NCBI GenBank assembly: GCA_012798185.1
Contig: JAAZNS010000220.1
Coordinates: forward strand, 1-10,677
Source of the DNA: Chloroflexota bacterium
GTDB taxonomy: Bacteria; Chloroflexota; Anaerolineae; Anaerolineales; UBA4823
Length of the DNA stretch: 10,677 bases
Reading direction: 5' to 3'
Below the pieces are notes generated by a model. That model worked only from the letters and a program-made list of their open reading frames with translations, was not told the origin of the DNA and searched no databases. Position 1 is the stretch's first letter, and each line of letters opens with the position of its first letter. Below are positions 1 through 6,572 of the stretch, piece by piece. Both the position numbers and the translations under genes were made by a program.

Positions 1-865
1 CAGCGGAAATTTAACGAATTTAGCAAAGGATTGTGCTGATTTTTGTATTGCGCACCATTTGTCGAACAGCCGGATAGGCTTGGTCACCGGTGATAATGTC
101 ATGGATGAAATGCCGAGCAGTTTATTTGCTGTCTTACAGAATGCACTCCCCAATGTCATTTGGATCGACGCAAACAATATAGTACAAAATGCCCGCTTGA
201 TCAAAGAATCAGATGAATTTGAAGCATTACGAATATCTGCTAGACTGGCGGATATCGGTATACAAGCCGCAAAAAAAATTATCAAACCGGGAATTAGTGA
301 ATATGAGGTCGTTGCTGCTACAGAAGCAGAAATGCGTAGAGGCGGGGCGGATGCGTATTTAGTGGTAATTGCTTCAAAGGGTCTATCTGAATTAATTGGT
401 CCGCCTGAGAATAAAATACTTCAAACTGGTGATAATGTGATCCTGGAAGCTGCTGTGCAAAAAGACGGCTATTGGACCCAAGTTGCTCAAGTAGGATATG
501 TGGGTGGATCTTCTGAAGCGCAATCTAAAATATATCGGGATACTTACCAGGCATTTATCGAGGGAGTTGATGCAATCCACCCTGGTAAGACTTGTCGAGA
601 AATCGCTCAAGTAATTCAATCCTCTTTGGAGAAATCTGGGTATAGCGGCGCTATCGAACAAGATTATGGTCATGGCATTGGTTTAGATTTACCAGAACCG
701 CCGCGGATCGAATTAACTGATAATACGATCATCCAGAAGGGAATGGTGCTGGTAATTCACCCCGCAGTACGGCAAAAGGGCATTGGCGGAGCATTTATCG
801 GTGGAACAGTATTAGTACATGACGACCATGCGGAAATCATTCACAACATCCCCCCATGTGCATGA
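1..865 (+). CDS. Creatinase/M24-family 'pita-bread' hydrolase lacking most metal ligands (5' partial)
   Basis: The frame is open from base 2 to the TGA at 863-865, with no start, so the gene begins upstream and part of its N-terminal creatinase domain is missing. The C-terminal half has the M24 layout: the helix starting around KESDEFEALRISA, the PGISEYEV segment, GHGIGL, a GMVLVIHP strand and the last FIGG strand. M24 aminopeptidases bind two metals through Asp, Asp, His, Glu and Glu. By motif alignment these are Glu (446-448), Gln (479-481), His (671-673, in GHG), His (758-760) and Gly (800-802), and the HExP His is Pro. Only the GHG His is kept, so a metal-dependent aminopeptidase is unlikely. 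Creatinase is the known metal-free member of this fold and hydrolyses a small guanidino compound without a metal. I therefore infer a creatinase-like or other small-molecule C-N hydrolase, substrate unknown. It is the first visible gene of a tight operon; the MBL gene starts 13 bases later. Confidence 0.85.
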   Translation, partial: SGNLTNLAKDCADFCIAHHLSNSRIGLVTGDNVMDEMPSSLFAVLQNALPNVIWIDANNIVQNARLIKESDEFEALRISARLADIGIQAAKKIIKPGISEYEVVAATEAEMRRGGADAYLVVIASKGLSELIGPPENKILQTGDNVILEAAVQKDGYWTQVAQVGYVGGSSEAQSKIYRDTYQAFIEGVDAIHPGKTCREIAQVIQSSLEKSGYSGAIEQDYGHGIGLDLPEPPRIELTDNTIIQKGMVLVIHPAVRQKGIGGAFIGGTVLVHDDHAEIIHNIPPCA

Positions 866-878
866 TGAGGAGCTATTC

Positions 879-1664
879 ATGATGAAAACGAAAATAAGAT
901 TTTTAGGTGTGGCTGCCTTCGAAATCACCAATTCTCAAGGAAAGGTGATCTTAATAGATCCATTTTTGAATGAAAACCCTGTCAGTCCGATGAAAGTAAA
1001 TGACCTGCAACGTGTGGATTTAGTGTTGGTTACTCATCTGGCGTATGATCATTTGGGTGATGCTGCTGAGATTGCTCAAAGATTCAAGTGCCCTGTGGTT
1101 TGCGGTGCTGAGGTTAAAGTTTTCCTGGTGCAGAAAGGGGTTGATCCAGGTTTAATTCGCACTGTACCATGGGGCGGTCAAGTAAATCCGTGCGGTATCC
1201 GAGTACGTGCGGTGGAATGTCACCATACCTCTTTTCGACAATCTCCAAAAGGCGATTACTTAACCGGAAATCCGCTTAGTTTTATTTTATATGCTGATCC
1301 AGGAGTGCGCATCTACCATTCAGGTGATTCGGCAATTTTCAGCGATCTAAAATTAATCGGAGAGCTATATCAACCTAATATCGGTTTGATGTGTGCTTGT
1401 GAAATCGAAAAAGAATATCTCGAAAAACTTGGTTTAAAAGACCATTATGGTAATGAGATGAACGGCGATGAAGGAGCTTTAGCTGCGATGTGGCTTAGAC
1501 TGGAATATGCCATTATTTGTCATTATCTAAATAAAGAGAATCATGCTGATATCGATCACTTTTTCGCCATATTAAAGTGTCGATATTCCGATGATAAGCC
1601 ATTAACAAAGCCCCTCGCATTGAATCCTGGCGAAATATTTGAATATGAAGGAAGCGGTGAATAA
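879..1664 (+). CDS. Metallo-beta-lactamase-fold hydrolase (UlaG/UPF0173-like), variant metal motif
   Basis: A 261-residue cytoplasmic protein without signal peptide. The start at ATG 879 is set by GAGGAG at 867-872, six bases upstream; the longer frame back to 819 overlaps the preceding gene and has no such site. Visible MBL features are the N-terminal strand ending in IDPFL (26-30), THLAYDHLGD (52-61), His115/His116, the YHSGDS strand with Asp150, and a C-terminal ICHY with His215. The MNGDEGA segment before that His resembles the GG-x-TMG region of UPF0173/UlaG proteins. The HxHxDH motif reads H53-L-A55-Y-D57-H58, so the second His is Ala; one metal site may be altered. Family members include lactonases, phosphodiesterases and other hydrolases. 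Its place between a C-N hydrolase and a dehydrogenase suggests lactone, ester or cyclic amide hydrolysis in the same pathway, which is inference. The stop is one base from the next start. Confidence 0.88.
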   Translation: MMKTKIRFLGVAAFEITNSQGKVILIDPFLNENPVSPMKVNDLQRVDLVLVTHLAYDHLGDAAEIAQRFKCPVVCGAEVKVFLVQKGVDPGLIRTVPWGGQVNPCGIRVRAVECHHTSFRQSPKGDYLTGNPLSFILYADPGVRIYHSGDSAIFSDLKLIGELYQPNIGLMCACEIEKEYLEKLGLKDHYGNEMNGDEGALAAMWLRLEYAIICHYLNKENHADIDHFFAILKCRYSDDKPLTKPLALNPGEIFEYEGSGE

Positions 1665-1665
1665 G

Positions 1666-2418
1666 ATGAATTTAACAGGAAAAGTAGCGCTTATTGCTGG
1701 CGGGGCAATGGGAATTGGCCGGGCTGCAGCGATTTTACTGGCAAAAAATGGCGCGAACGTAATCATTGCAGATCTCAATCAGGATGGAGGGGAAGAAACA
1801 CTTGCGCATATTCATACAAGCGGGCGACAAGGGATTTTTATTCACGCAAATGTCACAGAATGGGAAAATGTAAGACGTTTGGTATCAAAGTCAATCAATC
1901 AATATAAGAAAATTGACATTTTATTTTCCAGTGTGGGTATCTATGCCCGCGCTAAACTGGCGGATACGGATGAGCAAACCTGGGATCGAATAATGACGAT
2001 CAATGTTAAAAGCGCATTTTTATTATGCAAAGCGGTGATTCCAGAAATGATCCGTAGCGGCGGCGGTTCGATTATTCTTTCCTCATCTTCCGTCGGCTGG
2101 CACGATTCAGCTCCTAATATTGCTGCATACGCTACCAGTAAGTTTGCCATTACTGGCTTAACAAAGTCCGCAGCTTGCGATTACCTGGTTGACCATATAC
2201 GCGTGAATTGTATTTGCCCTGGCCCAACTGATACACCTATGATCCATGGAGGCAGAACAAAAGAACAATTGGAAGCATTTATTGAAAGTTTACCTATTAA
2301 ACGATTAGCATCTCCGGAAGAGATCGCTCAGGCAGTGCTTTTCCTGGCGTCTGATGAAAGCGCATTTATCACAGGGGTTGCATTTCCTGTCGATGGCGGG
2401 CAAACTGCATTCGTATAA
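1666..2418 (+). CDS. Short-chain dehydrogenase/reductase (classical SDR)
   Basis: A 250-residue classical SDR, the usual length for the family. ATG 1666 is chosen because the SDR fold starts right after it (LTGKVALI) and GGTGA lies five bases upstream; the alternative TTG at 1639 lies inside the MBL gene. The Rossmann Gly motif is G12-x3-G16-I-G18, followed by Asp36 at the end of the second strand, which usually favours NAD(H) over NADP(H). The catalytic tetrad is complete: Asn113, Ser142, Tyr155 and Lys159 (YATSK). The CPGPTDTPM loop and the C-terminal FPVDGG also match. One oddity is that the NNAG structural motif reads S88-S-V-G91. It probably oxidises or reduces an alcohol/ketone intermediate of the operon's pathway; sugar and polyol dehydrogenases are common in this subfamily. 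Substrate cannot be read from the sequence. The next gene starts 11 bases downstream. Confidence 0.93.
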   Translation: MNLTGKVALIAGGAMGIGRAAAILLAKNGANVIIADLNQDGGEETLAHIHTSGRQGIFIHANVTEWENVRRLVSKSINQYKKIDILFSSVGIYARAKLADTDEQTWDRIMTINVKSAFLLCKAVIPEMIRSGGGSIILSSSSVGWHDSAPNIAAYATSKFAITGLTKSAACDYLVDHIRVNCICPGPTDTPMIHGGRTKEQLEAFIESLPIKRLASPEEIAQAVLFLASDESAFITGVAFPVDGGQTAFV

Positions 2419-2429
2419 GAATAGGTTTT

Positions 2430-3401
2430 ATGAATCAAAAAGAGAATGCATTACGGATTATCCATTTTAATCAACCTGAATGGGTGATGGAACAACCTCC
2501 ATGTTTTATTGTTTCGTATCAAGGATGTGATCATGAAGGATATGAGGGGATTGGCGATGAACACCCTGCCGGTTCGAGTTGGGTGGATATTTGGGGTGTT
2601 GGCTGGCATAAAGAGCTGGAAGGCATGATGGGTTTGCCAAAATTATGCCCATTGGAAAATCCTCGAAATCTTAAATTGTACCGATGGCCTGATCCGGACG
2701 ATGAACGTATTGTTTCACGAATTTACCGCCCCAAAAAAGAATATGTAGATGAAACGGCTTTTCTTACTGGCTCTCACCGGGATACGCTATGGGAGAAAGC
2801 TTACATGTTAGTGGGCATGCAAAAATTAATGGGATATTTTTTTACTGAACCCGAATTTGTGAAAGATGTATTTCACCATATCATGGATTTTCAACTTGGA
2901 ATAGCGCAGCATTATCTAAAAATTGGCGTCGAGATGGTGAAAATGACCGACGATCTTGGCATACAAACTGGACCATTATTAGGCCCAAGAATTGTCAGCA
3001 AATTTTTAATTCCCGAATATCAGCGTCTTTTCCAGCTTTATAAAGAAAAACAAGTTTTGATCAATTTTCATTCATGTGGAAATGTTCTCTCAATTCTTGA
3101 GCCGTTAATGGAGCTTGGAGCTGACATTTTGAATCCCATACAGGCAAGTGCAAATGATTTGAATAAAGTTCGCCAAATGACTCAAGACCGTTTGGCACTT
3201 CAAGGCGGCGTGAGTTCGAAAACTGTTTTAGAAGGCACGGAAAGCGAAATTACAGCGGAAGTTATCCAACGTATTAGCCAGCTCGGAAGAAAAGGTGGAT
3301 ATTTCTGTTGTCCCGATCAAACGATGCCATACCCTCAAGAGAATTTAAACGCCCTATCATCTGCCGTAAAGCAGTATGGAAAATATCCGCTGACCATATA
3401 G
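2430..3401 (+). CDS. Uroporphyrinogen decarboxylase-like (MtaA/CmuA-type) protein, possible methyltransferase
   Basis: A 323-residue protein of the URO-D superfamily (TIM barrel). It has the methyltransferase-branch signature rather than that of heme-pathway HemE: F-H214-S-C216-G-N, and near the C-terminus GGYFC293-C294-PDQ followed by PQENLNAL. In MtaA/MtbA/CmuA proteins a His-x-Cys plus a later Cys binds the zinc that activates a thiol for methyl transfer from a corrinoid protein, and those residues are available here. MTDDLG (172-177) is the usual inner-barrel acidic motif. No corrinoid protein or corrinoid reactivase is in the window, so methyl transfer is unproven; many URO-D-like genes in sugar or amine catabolic operons have no known function. 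Translation starts at ATG 2430, with only a weak Shine-Dalgarno in the 11-base gap, so it is probably coupled to the SDR gene. The next gene is 76 bases downstream. Confidence 0.85.
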   Translation: MNQKENALRIIHFNQPEWVMEQPPCFIVSYQGCDHEGYEGIGDEHPAGSSWVDIWGVGWHKELEGMMGLPKLCPLENPRNLKLYRWPDPDDERIVSRIYRPKKEYVDETAFLTGSHRDTLWEKAYMLVGMQKLMGYFFTEPEFVKDVFHHIMDFQLGIAQHYLKIGVEMVKMTDDLGIQTGPLLGPRIVSKFLIPEYQRLFQLYKEKQVLINFHSCGNVLSILEPLMELGADILNPIQASANDLNKVRQMTQDRLALQGGVSSKTVLEGTESEITAEVIQRISQLGRKGGYFCCPDQTMPYPQENLNALSSAVKQYGKYPLTI

Positions 3402-3477
3402 CATTAGATCCTTACCCAGTAGTAAGATGTTCGCTTACTGATAATGGCATAAAAGAAAGGATATCAAAGATACGACT

Positions 3478-4539
3478 ATGAACGAGAGATACTTTCATCG
3501 AGTTTCAAAACAAACACCCACTATGTTTTGGATTAATAATCCCACCCGTGAGCAAGCAGATTGGGCAATTGCCGAAGGTGCGTTAGGTTGCACAAATAAT
3601 CCATCCTACACACAAAAAATGCTTGATCATCCAAAAGAAGGCGCTTATGCATTAAGTGTGTTGGATCAAGTTATCCAAGACATACAAGACGATGCAAAAG
3701 CAGCTGTTGAATTTCAGGCGCGTATGGTTAAGCCAATTGCGGAAAAATTTATGCCAATATATGAGCAAAGCGGCGGGCAGCATGGCTATGTAAGTATCCA
3801 GGGCGATCCATTTCATGACGAGGATGCTCAGTACATTATCAATGAATCTTTGGAAAATAGAAAAATAAGCCCAAATATTTGCTGCAAGATTCCAACTACA
3901 GAATCGGGCATTAAAGCAATGCAGGCTTTGGTGCCATTGGGTGTTCCTCAAAATGCCACCGAATGTTTTGGCGTTGCTCAGGTTTATGCGATATGTAACT
4001 CGTATGAGGAGTTAGCAAAAACGAGCGGGAAGAAACCATATTTTGTTGTCTCGCATATTGCAGGCATTTTTGATGACTATTTGAATCAGTATGTCAAAGA
4101 GAACAACATCGATATCAGCCCAGATATTCTGGTTCAAGCTGGTTTAGCGGTAGCGCGCAAGGTTTATGATATTATGATTGATGAGAGGTATAGTGCGATA
4201 TTTGTGGGCGGGGGTGCAAGAGGGCTTCATCACTTCACTGAGATGGTTGGGGGTCGAGTTTGTATAACCATCAATTGGGAAGGAACCGCAGATAAACTGC
4301 TTGAATTAAATCCGCCGGTAGTGTATCGTCTGTTTAATCCAGTGCCATCGAAAGTAATCGATGAATTATTGACGAAATTACCTGATTTTCGCAAGGGATA
4401 TCTGGCTAACGGGTTGAAAATTGAAGAATTCGAAACTTTTGGGCCTGTTCAACTATTTCGCAGCAGTTTTATCAAAAGTTGGTTGAAAGTATTGGATGTG
4501 ATAAAAGAAAGAAGGCGAACCATTAATCACTTATCGTAG
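3478..4539 (+). CDS. Transaldolase-family protein with substituted catalytic acids
   Basis: A 353-residue transaldolase/fructose-6-phosphate aldolase-type barrel. The N-terminal MFWINN and the GCTNNPS motif (37-43) match the usual first strand and TTNPS. CCK137IPTTESGIKA is the Schiff-base lysine strand, and NATECFG (159-165) matches the NLT-x-x-FS strand of TalB, keeping the Thr. The two other catalytic positions differ: the Asp equivalent to TalB Asp17 is Asn20, and the Glu equivalent to TalB Glu96 (VSTEV) is Gln108 (VSIQG). These equivalences come from motif alignment by eye. Imine formation with a ketose or aldol should remain possible, but ordinary dihydroxyacetone transfer may be impaired or redirected. 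ATG 3478 is the first start after an in-frame stop at 3442-3444; the purine-rich AAAGAAAGG at 3452-3460 is rather distant, so initiation looks weak. It is probably the last gene of the operon, with no clear terminator directly after it. Confidence 0.87.
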   Translation: MNERYFHRVSKQTPTMFWINNPTREQADWAIAEGALGCTNNPSYTQKMLDHPKEGAYALSVLDQVIQDIQDDAKAAVEFQARMVKPIAEKFMPIYEQSGGQHGYVSIQGDPFHDEDAQYIINESLENRKISPNICCKIPTTESGIKAMQALVPLGVPQNATECFGVAQVYAICNSYEELAKTSGKKPYFVVSHIAGIFDDYLNQYVKENNIDISPDILVQAGLAVARKVYDIMIDERYSAIFVGGGARGLHHFTEMVGGRVCITINWEGTADKLLELNPPVVYRLFNPVPSKVIDELLTKLPDFRKGYLANGLKIEEFETFGPVQLFRSSFIKSWLKVLDVIKERRRTINHLS

Positions 4540-4720
4540 GCAAGGATACAAAAATTACATGAATTAAAATTGGCTGGTATTATTTATGATTCACGGTAAT
4601 TTTTTAGAGTGAACGACATTCAAACATTCTGAGTAATATAAAACAATGTCCAGTCAACTCTGAATTTTTATATTTTTAGATTGGAAATTTCAATCGATTT
4701 GTAAGACATGTAATTGTATG

Positions 4721-4834
4721 GAGGCTGTCCTAAAAGTCGATTTTGTCATGTTGAGCGTAGCGAAACATCCCTTTTATGTAATGAATAGACCCTTCGCTTC
4801 GCTCAGGGTGACAGCCTACTTTTAGGACAGCCCC
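4721..4834. repeat. MITE-like inverted-repeat element
   Basis: The ends are perfect 15-base inverted repeats, GGCTGTCCTAAAAGT (4723-4737) and ACTTTTAGGACAGCC (4818-4832), extendable to 16 of 17 by including bases 4721 and 4834. Inside is a second, imperfect inverted pair: TGTCA...TTGAGCGTAGCGAAAC (4744-4770) against GCTTCGCTCAGGGTGACA (4796-4813). There is no coding capacity and no obvious target-site duplication at the borders. GGCTGTCC-type ends are common among IS transposon termini, so a non-autonomous element mobilised in trans is plausible. The outer stem followed by CCTTTT could also stop transcription leaving the upstream operon. Confidence 0.75.
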
Positions 4835-4888
4835 TTTTCGCTTATTATGCCAATATTTTAGAGGTAAAGCTCTTGAGAGAATAAATAC

Positions 4889-4910
4889 GTGTGCAGTTCG
4901 TGTGCAGTTC
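4889..4910. repeat. Tandem duplication of an 11-base unit
   Basis: GTGTGCAGTTC occurs twice head to tail (4889-4899 and 4900-4910), followed by one more G. It lies 55 bases right of the MITE-like element. It may mark a slippage or repair event; no function is visible. Confidence 0.85.
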
Positions 4911-5191
4911 GATCGGAATTAATTCATCAATCATTTCTGCTAATTCAGGGTGCTAATTGGGAACTAGATGCGCATAGATATTACGATGGTCATCATCAAA
5001 CAAAAAGCTTTTTAGAATGTTTTCATTTGAATGTACGTGGTAATATTTTTTGTAAAGAAAAACGTCAATTATGTAAACGGCATGATAATTCAGCATCAAC
5101 TATTAAATAAAGTAATCCCTATTAATTTACGGTAATATATTTTCGATTATTACATTTTGGAAAATAGAATTTAAGTAGTGCGTCAGAATCA

Positions 5192-5215
5192 TCAGAAAAT
5201 TGTAGAATTTTCTGA
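5192..5215. repeat. Perfect 10-base palindrome with 4-base loop
   Basis: TCAGAAAATT (5192-5201) and AATTTTCTGA (5206-5215) are exact reverse complements around GTAG. No T run follows, so it is a poor intrinsic terminator. Its centre is about 145 bases upstream of the regulator start, so it could be a distal operator or part of decayed mobile DNA. Confidence 0.6.
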
Positions 5216-5251
5216 AAACCATCTTTAATTTTGGGGAAATTCATAAGAGAA

Positions 5252-5267
5252 TTGTAAGATCATACAA
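5252..5267. promoter_or_regulatory. Candidate operator: dyad TTGTAnGATCnTACAA
   Basis: TTGTAAGATCATACAA is symmetric at 14 of 16 positions. Its right end is 45 bases before the -35 hexamer of the XRE-cupin promoter. XRE-type dimers usually bind dyads of this size, so autoregulation by the adjacent regulators is a natural hypothesis. The related TGTATACA core occurs at 6606-6613 upstream of the solute-binding protein gene. Binding is not demonstrated. Confidence 0.4.
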
Positions 5268-5276
5268 AAAAAAGCC

Positions 5277-5289
5277 CACAAAAATTGTG
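5277..5289. promoter_or_regulatory. Short dyad CACAA-N3-TTGTG upstream of the regulator promoter
   Basis: CACAA (5277-5281) and TTGTG (5285-5289) form a 13-base inverted repeat ending 23 bases before the -35 box. The position suits an activator or repressor site, but a five-base arm can occur by chance in AT-rich DNA. Confidence 0.3.
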
Positions 5290-5312
5290 ATATTACTAAA
5301 TAATATTAATAC

Positions 5313-5340
5313 TTGACAAAATTTATGTTCGCATTATACT
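5313..5340 (+). promoter_or_regulatory. Near-consensus sigma-70-type promoter of the first XRE-cupin gene
   Basis: TTGACA (5313-5318) and TATACT (5335-5340) are separated by 16 bases, an excellent match to the housekeeping consensus. The expected transcription start, about 7 bases past the -10 box, is at 5347-5348, which coincides with the ATG at 5348. The mRNA would therefore be leaderless or almost so, consistent with the absence of any Shine-Dalgarno before that ATG. Confidence 0.75.
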
Positions 5341-5347
5341 TTTATTA

Positions 5348-5911
5348 ATGGATACAGTAATATCGGGTATTGGACAACGCATTAAAGACATTCGTACGAG
5401 GCGAGGTTGGACCTTGGACGAATTAGCGAAAAGAACAAACTGTACACCCGGATTCTTATCTCAATTAGAACGCGGAAAAGTCGCACCTTCGATTACTACT
5501 TTATATGGCATTGCCGAAGTGTTAGAGATAAAAATAACCGACTTTTTTCCAGAATCAATTAGGCCTCCCCGGGTAGTACGGCGTGAGCAGAGGCAAACTT
5601 TTCGAATTGAAGGTTCTTCGACCATATATTCACCGTTAATGGATCGTCTTCCTGAAGCCATATTTCAAGCATTTATCCTTACGGTTCTTCCTGCTAAGCA
5701 AGCGCTTACTACAGACGAAGAAAGAGCTCATTATGGTGAAGAATTCTATTATGTTATCTCCGGTACTTTACGATTTGTTATCGAAGATTCTTTTTATGAT
5801 CTTTACGCAGGTGATTGTATCTATTTCCATTCCTCATGGAAGCATCGTGTCATCAACCATACTGACCATGCTGCAGTAGCGTTGTCGATGATCACACCAG
5901 CAATTTTTTAA
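5348..5911 (+). CDS. XRE-family HTH regulator with C-terminal cupin domain (first of pair)
   Basis: A 187-residue transcription regulator. Residues 8-66 form an XRE helix-turn-helix (IGQRIKDIR..., recognition region CTPGFLSQLERGKVAPSITTL). Residues about 105-185 form a single cupin barrel with GEEFYYVISG (130-139) and GDCIYFHSSWKHRVIN (155-170). The cupin probably binds a small effector; only part of the classical metal-binding His/Glu set is visible (Glu131/Glu132, His166). The start is ATG 5348: there is no ribosome site upstream, the HTH begins immediately after it, and the promoter predicts a leaderless transcript. Known XRE-cupin proteins (PuuR-, SutR-like) regulate amine, amino-acid or sulfur metabolism genes next to them. 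Here it likely controls the downstream importer, the upstream operon or itself. It sits 73 bases before a paralogue. Confidence 0.92.
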   Translation: MDTVISGIGQRIKDIRTRRGWTLDELAKRTNCTPGFLSQLERGKVAPSITTLYGIAEVLEIKITDFFPESIRPPRVVRREQRQTFRIEGSSTIYSPLMDRLPEAIFQAFILTVLPAKQALTTDEERAHYGEEFYYVISGTLRFVIEDSFYDLYAGDCIYFHSSWKHRVINHTDHAAVALSMITPAIF

Positions 5912-5984
5912 TTAAATACTCCTTTTTATTGGTTTCATATTTTTTTGATTTTTTTCCATATTTTAAGTCAATACGGAAAGTTCT

Positions 5985-6536
5985 ATGGTTACAAATATTG
6001 GCGAACGGATAAAAACATTACGCATTGAAAATCAAATGACGCTTGCGGATTTGAGTCAAAAGACTAACTTATCTATAAGTTACCTTTCTCAGGTCGAACG
6101 AGATAAGACGACACCTTCATTAGCAACAATCATTGAAATTGGCAATGCTTTAGGAGTAAATCCACGTTATTTTTTTGAAGTGGATCCCGTTCATGCTTTT
6201 GTAATTCGGGCGAATATTAATGATATTGAGAAAAAATCTAGACAAACTGCTGAAATATTTCCAATAAGCCCAACTAATGAACCTTCTCGTTTACGTGTAT
6301 GGCAATATAACTTGGAACCTGGTAAAGAAATAAAAGGAATTCCAGAGGTTGATAGCGAAAAATTTTGTTATGTGCTAACGGGAGTGCTTACCCTTGAAAT
6401 TGGTGAGGAAGTAATAACGCTTAACGAAGGAGACAGCATTGCTTTTGACGCTGCTCATTCACACATTTTTAGAAATAATGATGAAAATTTATGCTCATTT
6501 ATTTATGCTTGTGCAACCATGAAGATTCAACGTTAG
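5985..6536 (+). CDS. XRE-family HTH regulator with C-terminal cupin domain (second of pair)
   Basis: A 183-residue protein of the same architecture as its upstream neighbour. The HTH spans residues 5-63 (IGERIKTLR, LSISYLSQVERDKTTPSLAT), then a linker, and the cupin lies at about 105-180 with KFCYVLTGVLTLEIG (126-140) and GDSIAFDAAHSHIFRN (149-164). The two copies are clearly diverged, especially in the linker and cupin, so they probably sense different ligands or form a heteromeric pair rather than being a recent duplication. ATG 5985 has GGAAAG only four bases upstream, a close and modest ribosome site. No strong separate promoter is seen in the 73-base T-rich gap, so co-transcription with the first regulator is likely. 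Confidence 0.92.
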   Translation: MVTNIGERIKTLRIENQMTLADLSQKTNLSISYLSQVERDKTTPSLATIIEIGNALGVNPRYFFEVDPVHAFVIRANINDIEKKSRQTAEIFPISPTNEPSRLRVWQYNLEPGKEIKGIPEVDSEKFCYVLTGVLTLEIGEEVITLNEGDSIAFDAAHSHIFRNNDENLCSFIYACATMKIQR

Positions 6537-6572
6537 ACGTTATCTTTGGTGAATAAGTCAATGTGATTAAAA

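Larger units (their letters stand above)
4540..5347. other. 808-base gap without a convincing gene
   Basis: This stretch separates the catabolic operon from the regulator/transporter block. It is AT-rich and holds a MITE-like inverted-repeat element (4721-4834), an 11-base tandem duplication (4889-4910), a perfect 24-base palindrome (5192-5215), two shorter dyads (5252-5267, 5277-5289) and a strong promoter (5313-5340). A 73-codon open frame from GTG 4889 exists, but it begins inside the tandem duplication, has no Shine-Dalgarno and resembles nothing I recognise. The combination looks like an insertion-prone boundary followed by the control region of the regulator gene. Confidence 0.7.

Noticed and set aside
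819..878. N-terminal extension of the MBL protein to ATG 819
   Set aside because: It overlaps the preceding gene, and a good ribosome site (867-872) is placed for ATG 879, where the MBL fold begins.
3421..3439. Small hairpin AGTAAG/CTTACT between URO-D and transaldolase genes
   Set aside because: Only six base pairs and no T run after it; too weak to call a terminator or operator.
4721..4834. CRISPR repeat or riboswitch
   Set aside because: There is a single copy with no spacers, and the structure is explained by transposon-like terminal inverted repeats; no riboswitch core is recognisable.
4889..5110. 73-codon open frame beginning GTG in the gap
   Set aside because: It starts inside an 11-base tandem duplication, has no Shine-Dalgarno, no recognisable motif and lies in AT-rich DNA; probably chance or a remnant too short to name.
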